DNA of 17,177 nucleotides. It comes from JAHBXC01 sp964350875 (lineage in GTDB: Bacteria > Planctomycetota > Phycisphaerae > Phycisphaerales > UBA1924). Below the pieces are notes generated by a model. It worked only from the letters and a program-made list of their open reading frames with translations, did no database searches and was not told where the DNA came from. Made by a program: the position numbers and the translations under genes. Of the stretch, positions 12,809 through 17,177 are shown one piece after another. The DNA is taken from assembly GCA_964350875.1 (NCBI GenBank), contig CAYGLT010000050.1, positions 1-17,177 of the forward strand. The letters are read 5' to 3'. Each line of letters begins with the position of its first letter. Positions within the stretch are counted from its first letter, which is position 1.

Positions 12809-15361
12809 ATGTCCGACCCAACCCCTCCCACGAGCCGCGCCGATTCCGCACCCTCGCGTCGAGGGCCGGTGCGCGCCGTGCTCGACCTGTTCTCGTCGGT
12901 GTGGCTCGGCATCACGATCCTCGTCGCGCTCTTCATCTACATGTCCGTGGGCAGCGCGCTGTACGCCGTCCGGCAGATGCGTTTCTTTGAGATGTCCGAG
13001 TTCGAGTGGTTCAACTGGTGGCCGTTCACGCTGCTCGTCGCGCTGCTCTGCATCAACCTGACGGTCGTCACCGTGCGGCGGATCCGTTTCAACGCGATCA
13101 ACCTGGGCGTGTGGATGATCCACGCGGGCATCATCATCATGTCCCTCGGCTCGGTGTACTACTTCGTCACCAAGGTCGAGGGCGACACGCCCGTCTTCCG
13201 GCGCCTCGTCTCCATCTCCGCGCCGAATCACGACACCGTCTCGATCCCCGCGCTCCCGGGCGCATCGGTCGATGTCACTACGACCGACGGCCAGGCCATC
13301 CGGTACTCCATCGCCGAGACCGACCCGCGCTGGCCTCTTCTGAGCGGCGACGACAAGGGCAAGCAGGTCTACTCCGTCTCGGTGCTCGTGCAGAAGGGCG
13401 ACTCGATCGGCGCGCCGCCGTTCATGGCCGCGCAGTCGGGTGCGCCGCAGGACAAGGCCGACGCCGCGGCGCGTCCGTTCGTGCGTCAGTTGTTCGTCGG
13501 GTATCCCCAGTACACCGAGGATGTGATCCCCGGCCTGGGCCGCGCGAAGAACATCATCGGCACGACGAGCATCGACGACGACCTGTCGATGTCGCTCGGG
13601 TTCGACGCGCAGGAGTGGTACCACATCGTGCACACCTGGGCGCTGTACACGCGGCCGGTCGACGAGCACGGCGCGCCGCTCGCCGAGTGGACCCAGCGCC
13701 CGCTCCCCAGCGCCGGCGCGGGCGCCAACGGCCGCATGCCGCGCTACAACGACTACCTCGTCGATCGCAGCGAGGTCTGGCTCCCCACGAACGACCGCAC
13801 GCCGATCTCGCCGCTCAGCGTTCCCGCGGCGTCGCCCGACGACGACGCGCCCTTCGCCGATGTCGACCTCACCGTCACCGGCTACCTGCGCTACGCGCCC
13901 AACGAGCCGCGGCGCATCGCGGGCGATCACGCCGCCGACCCGCTTGCGCCGTTCGCGACCGTGCGCCTCTCGGGCCGCGGCCTGAGCGCGATCTACGCCC
14001 TCGAAGCGTTCGATCCCGAACGCTCGTCCGAGCAGGGCGGCAACCTCGTGTTCCGCTGGCTCGAGCCGGGCGAGGATGCCTCGCGAATCGGACGCGGGAC
14101 CGCCGCGAAAATCCTGATCGAAGTCGGCGAGACGAGCGAGACGCTGACGATGGACGGCTCGATCCCCGTCGGGCCCGACGCGCCGTTCCGCGCGATCGGC
14201 GATTCGGGCTGGTCGATCCGCGTGCGTGCGCTCATCGACGACCTCCCGCTGGCCGAGGGCTTCCGCGTCTCGTTCGCGGATGTCGAATTGCGTTCGCCCG
14301 AGGGCGAGACGATCGAGCGCTGGATCGCCAACGACGCGAGCGTGACCAACGACATCGTGCGCGCGCCCGACGCCGACCCGAACGATCTGGGCGCAGAACA
14401 GCGGACCGCGCCCGACCCGCGCGTGCGAACTTTCTACGCGCCGCCCGTGTTCCCGCCCGCGATCACGCTCGTGGGAACCCACGAGAACGAGCATGAGGTC
14501 CTCGCGGTGCTCGGCGCGTTCGGGGGAGACCCCGTGGCCGTGCCTCTGGCGCCGGGCGGGAGCGTGCAGATCAGCGACGAGGTCACGCTCGACCTGATCG
14601 ACTTCGCCGCGCACTCGCGCGTCGAGACGCGCCCTCGTGTGATCCCGGAGGAGCAGCGCGACCGCGACCTGGGCGTCTCGCTCTCGCAGGCGCGCGTGAT
14701 GATCGAAGCGCCGTCGCTCGAGACGCCCCTCGCGATGTGGATCCCCTTCACCCAGAACCTGCTGCCCTCCCCCGCCTACACCTACGGCGGGCGCTTCTCG
14801 TACGACCCCGTCGTCATCGACCTGCCCGACGGCCGGCGCATGGAACTCGTCTTCTCGCGCGAGCGGCGCAAACTCCCCGCCCCCGTGGTGCTCGACGATT
14901 TCGTGCTCCACGAGCACATCGGCGGGTTCACGGGCGACACAGCCTCGATCCGCGACTGGGAATCCGTGCTGCGCTTCGTGAACGACGACGGCACGCTCGG
15001 CGAACGCGTCACCGTGCGCACCAACCAGCCGGGCGGGTTCGCGGGGTACCGCTTCTTCCAGGCGATGTGGGACCCCCCGGCGGGCGAGCAGACCGGCTCG
15101 CCCAGCGCGGGACTCAACTTCACGGGGCTGGGCATCGGCAACCGCAACGGCGTGTACATCATGCTCTTCGGCGGGACGCTCTCGGTCGTCGGCTCGATCT
15201 ACGCGTTCTATGTGAAGCCCGTGCTGAAGCGCCGCCGCGCCGCCAGCGTGCGGGCGCGCATCGAGGCGGGCGAGTTCGGGGAGAACGCGAAGCGTCGCGC
15301 GAACACCGCGCAACGGGAGCGGCGTGAAACGATGGTCGCGAGCAAGGAGATCGTTCAGTGA
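12809..15361 (+). CDS. resB: ResB-like System II cytochrome c biogenesis protein, large form
   Basis: This 850-residue protein is the ResB/CcsB partner of CcsA in System II cytochrome c maturation, which moves haem across the membrane and attaches it to apocytochrome CxxCH sites. Three membrane helices lie at about 31-53, 70-90 and 99-119. The third contains H105 (VWMIHAG), the position of the transmembrane haem-ligand His in ResB proteins. A periplasmic domain of about 660 residues follows, then the last helix at about 782-803 and a basic cytoplasmic tail. The end of the periplasmic domain has the ResB pattern VRTNQPGGFAGYRFFQAMWDP. Classical ResB proteins are near 540 residues, so the periplasmic part here is enlarged. 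The ATG at 12809 is preferred (weak GAGGT upstream); an in-frame GTG at 12767 would add 14 residues. It overlaps ccsA by four bases. Confidence 0.88.
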   Translation: MSDPTPPTSRADSAPSRRGPVRAVLDLFSSVWLGITILVALFIYMSVGSALYAVRQMRFFEMSEFEWFNWWPFTLLVALLCINLTVVTVRRIRFNAINLGVWMIHAGIIIMSLGSVYYFVTKVEGDTPVFRRLVSISAPNHDTVSIPALPGASVDVTTTDGQAIRYSIAETDPRWPLLSGDDKGKQVYSVSVLVQKGDSIGAPPFMAAQSGAPQDKADAAARPFVRQLFVGYPQYTEDVIPGLGRAKNIIGTTSIDDDLSMSLGFDAQEWYHIVHTWALYTRPVDEHGAPLAEWTQRPLPSAGAGANGRMPRYNDYLVDRSEVWLPTNDRTPISPLSVPAASPDDDAPFADVDLTVTGYLRYAPNEPRRIAGDHAADPLAPFATVRLSGRGLSAIYALEAFDPERSSEQGGNLVFRWLEPGEDASRIGRGTAAKILIEVGETSETLTMDGSIPVGPDAPFRAIGDSGWSIRVRALIDDLPLAEGFRVSFADVELRSPEGETIERWIANDASVTNDIVRAPDADPNDLGAEQRTAPDPRVRTFYAPPVFPPAITLVGTHENEHEVLAVLGAFGGDPVAVPLAPGGSVQISDEVTLDLIDFAAHSRVETRPRVIPEEQRDRDLGVSLSQARVMIEAPSLETPLAMWIPFTQNLLPSPAYTYGGRFSYDPVVIDLPDGRRMELVFSRERRKLPAPVVLDDFVLHEHIGGFTGDTASIRDWESVLRFVNDDGTLGERVTVRTNQPGGFAGYRFFQAMWDPPAGEQTGSPSAGLNFTGLGIGNRNGVYIMLFGGTLSVVGSIYAFYVKPVLKRRRAASVRARIEAGEFGENAKRRANTAQRERRETMVASKEIVQ
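15344..15349 (+). promoter_or_regulatory. Strong Shine-Dalgarno sequence inside the end of resB
   Basis: AAGGAG ends eight bases before the GTG at 15358, which itself overlaps the resB stop in the string GTGA. This fixes the ccsA start and implies coupled translation. Confidence 0.8.
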
Positions 15362-17130
15362 AGCCTCGCACACGGGTCACCATCGTCGCCGCGCTGCTGA
15401 TCGCGGGATTCGTTGCGATGATCGTCGGTCGGATGAGCAACCGTCCGCCGCGCGTCGAGCCGAGCGACTTCGCGCGCGAGGTCGACCTCTCCCCCCTCGC
15501 GAAGTCGGCGATCCACGCGCGGGGGCGGCTCAAGTCGTTCCACTCGTTCGCGGACATGATGGTCAGCGCCGTCGCCGGTCCGCACGACCTGTTCGGCCAG
15601 TCGCCCGACTTCACCTACTTCGACCTGATGCTCCGTCCCGAGCGGTACGCGGACGAGGACATCCTGTACATCAAGAACAAGGGCGTGCGCGCGCAACTGG
15701 CGCAGGCGTTGCGTCTCCGCGCCGATTACCCGCCCGAGCGGATCGCCTCGTTCATGCGCATCGGGCTGGTCTCCCCCGCCGCCGTCACGACCGATCCCCA
15801 GGTACGCGCGCAACTGGCGCGCATGGGCCGCGACGCCATGCGCACCGCGAAGTTCGTCGATCAACTGAACAACGCGCTCGCCGTGCGCACGCCCACGGTG
15901 CTCAAGGACAACCTGCGTCTGCTCCCGCCCCCGGGCGTGACCGACGCCAAGGCCGCGTGGCTGCCCCTCGCGATGCTTGAGACCGATTCGCTCGCGCAGG
16001 CGCCGATGGACGACGCCCACTCCGGCGCGATGCCCGGCGTGGTTCCGGGGCTCGACCCGACGCTCTCGGCCGATCTGTCCGCAGCGTGGACGCAATTCCG
16101 CCTCGCGTGGTTGAGCGACGACGCCGCGGGCGTGAACGAGGCGGCCGTCACCCTCGCGGCGCTGCTCCCGCAGGTGAACCCCGATCTCTACCCGCCCCAG
16201 CGACGTCTCGCGCTCGAGAGCATGTATCTCGACCTCAACAACTTCACCTGGGTGTGGATGGTCTACCTCGTCAGCGTCATCTTCCTGGTGATGGGCGTGG
16301 TGTACCGCTGGCAGACTGCGCGGCGGATCGGGATCGGGTTCTTCGGCTTCGCGTTCCTGCTCCACACCATCGCGGTGTTCCTGCGCTTCTACATCGCCGG
16401 TCGCTGGCCCAACAGCAACATGTTCGAGGCCGTGACCACCGCCGCGTGGTTCGGCGGCGCGGGCGCGATTTTGCTCGAGATCCTTGCGCGCCGCGCGCCG
16501 ATGCGCAACCTGTTCTTCCTCGGGTCGGCGGTCGCGTCGATGACCGCGCTGATGGCCGCCGACTTCCTGCCCCTCTCGCTCACGCCCACGATCGGCAACA
16601 TGATGCCGATCCTGCACGATGTGTGGCTCTACATCCACACGAATGTGATCATCTTCTCGTATGTGCTCATCGCGATGGCCGCCGTCACCGCGATCCTCTA
16701 CCTGCTCTACCGGCTCGGGGGCGGGACGCCCGACTTCGCCCGCGCGGGCGGCGCCGGCGCGCTGCTGAGCATGAACGACGCCGCGGCCTCGATCGACGAC
16801 GCGTCATCGAACAAGAAGATCACCGCGGGCGAGGTGTTCGACGGCGCCACCATGGTGCTGCTCGAACTCGCGTTCATCCTGCTCTGGGCGGGCGTGATCA
16901 TGGGCGCCATCTGGGCCGATCACTCGTGGGGACGCCCGTGGGGCTGGGACCCGAAGGAGGTCTTCGCGCTCAACACCTTCATCATCTTCGTCGTGCTCGT
17001 GCATGTGCGCTTGAAGGTGAAGGACAAGGGCCTGTGGACCGCGTGGCTGGCGGTCATCGGCTGCGCGGTGATGATCTTCAACTGGACGGTGATCAACTTC
17101 GTGATCAGCGGGCTGCATTCGTACGCGTAA
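15358..17130 (+). CDS. ccsA: CcsA-like cytochrome c biogenesis protein with N-terminal periplasmic domain
   Basis: This 590-residue protein is the haem-handling half of System II. An N-terminal anchor helix (about 6-24) precedes a periplasmic domain of about 260 residues whose start (ARGRLKSFHSFADMMV...DLFGQSP) resembles the extra domain of long CcsA proteins in other phyla. The multi-helix CcsA core runs from about 297 to the end. Core signatures are the GRWPNSNMFEAV segment, H427 in WLYIHTN (first periplasmic haem ligand), the WWD haem-binding motif WGRPWGWDPKE (W524-E534), H549 in VLVHVRL (transmembrane His) and H587 in GLHSYA (second periplasmic His). All four histidine and WWD elements are intact, so the protein should be active. 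It is about twice the length of a minimal CcsA. It is translated from GTG with a strong Shine-Dalgarno sequence and overlaps resB. Confidence 0.92.
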   Translation: MKPRTRVTIVAALLIAGFVAMIVGRMSNRPPRVEPSDFAREVDLSPLAKSAIHARGRLKSFHSFADMMVSAVAGPHDLFGQSPDFTYFDLMLRPERYADEDILYIKNKGVRAQLAQALRLRADYPPERIASFMRIGLVSPAAVTTDPQVRAQLARMGRDAMRTAKFVDQLNNALAVRTPTVLKDNLRLLPPPGVTDAKAAWLPLAMLETDSLAQAPMDDAHSGAMPGVVPGLDPTLSADLSAAWTQFRLAWLSDDAAGVNEAAVTLAALLPQVNPDLYPPQRRLALESMYLDLNNFTWVWMVYLVSVIFLVMGVVYRWQTARRIGIGFFGFAFLLHTIAVFLRFYIAGRWPNSNMFEAVTTAAWFGGAGAILLEILARRAPMRNLFFLGSAVASMTALMAADFLPLSLTPTIGNMMPILHDVWLYIHTNVIIFSYVLIAMAAVTAILYLLYRLGGGTPDFARAGGAGALLSMNDAAASIDDASSNKKITAGEVFDGATMVLLELAFILLWAGVIMGAIWADHSWGRPWGWDPKEVFALNTFIIFVVLVHVRLKVKDKGLWTAWLAVIGCAVMIFNWTVINFVISGLHSYA

Positions 17131-17177
17131 TCCCGCGGCGGAAGAGATTTACCGCGGATAACGCGCTCACAACTCGA
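17131..17177. other. Downstream flank of ccsA
   Basis: These 47 bases hold two copies of the palindrome CCGCGG (17133-17138 and 17152-17157), which could pair as a six-base stem with a 13-base loop. No T-run follows, so a terminator cannot be claimed. No gene start is visible before the window ends. Confidence 0.3.

Noticed and set aside
12740..15373. An 877-codon open frame on the minus strand opposite resB, and similar long minus-strand frames opposite 1516-2922, 2983-4296, 4424-6124 and 15358-16638
   Set aside because: They mirror GC-rich plus-strand genes with strong family matches. Their translations are rich in Arg, Asp, Val and His in the pattern typical of antisense shadows and show no recognisable motif.
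17133..17157. Two CCGCGG palindromes after ccsA as a terminator
   Set aside because: The stem is six bases with a long loop and no following T-run. CCGCGG is expected often in DNA this GC-rich.
1..17177. Apparent lack of CTAG as part of the same palindrome-avoidance signal
   Set aside because: I did not notice any CTAG, but its scarcity is widespread in bacteria and TAG-containing words are rare in GC-rich coding DNA, so it is not evidence of a special system here.

Overview
This is a GC-rich bacterial chromosome segment, about two-thirds G+C by eye. All fifteen convincing genes lie on the + strand and almost no space is left between them. The best guess is a planctomycete of the class Phycisphaerae. 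The reasons are a secreted protein ending in a VPAP...GRRRR variant of the PEP-CTERM anchor, a System II (ResB/CcsA) cytochrome c maturation pair with large periplasmic domains, and several unrecognised proteins of the kind common in that group. No 16S or other marker gene is present, so this placement is an inference.

Layout. At 16-1296 lies a CCA-adding tRNA nucleotidyltransferase. At 1516-4296 two tandem secreted paralogues follow, each with a small beta-barrel-like N-terminal domain, a ClpP/NfeD-type serine-protease fold and a helical tail; their catalytic residues look eroded. A strong intrinsic terminator at 4324-4354 closes that unit. At 4424-6124 is an M3-family zinc oligoendopeptidase, at 6223-6906 a PEP-CTERM-like secreted protein, and at 6932-8410 an aromatic-L-amino-acid decarboxylase-like PLP enzyme overlapping a DCC1-like (DUF393) thiol protein. 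From 8823 to 10770 come two unrecognised soluble proteins and a membrane-anchored staphylococcal-nuclease-like enzyme. From 10811 to 12686 come a 79-residue basic Trp-rich protein, a possible 37-residue micro-protein, a two-TM protein and a DUF456 membrane protein. The window ends with resB (12809-15361) and ccsA (15358-17130), translationally coupled, which together deliver and attach haem to apocytochromes c outside the membrane.

The genes do not form one pathway. The clear functional units are the ClpP-like pair, the decarboxylase/DUF393 pair, the 9464/10177 coupled pair and resB-ccsA. Several start codons (16, 6932, 10811, 12165, possibly 11118) sit 6-8 bases after a TANNNT box with no Shine-Dalgarno sequence, which suggests leaderless transcripts. 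Others (1516, 2983, 6223, 9464, 15358) have clear Shine-Dalgarno sequences.

The most unusual signal belongs to no single gene. The palindrome AGCT was not found anywhere and ACGT was found once, where simple composition predicts roughly fifty of each. Codon choice bends around this: Asp, Asn, His and Tyr codons switch from C-ending to T-ending before Val, and Glu, Gln and Lys switch from G-ending to A-ending before Leu CTN. No tRNA, rRNA, CRISPR array, insertion sequence or phage gene was seen, and no gene-free stretch exceeds 300 bases. The longest gap is 1297-1515.
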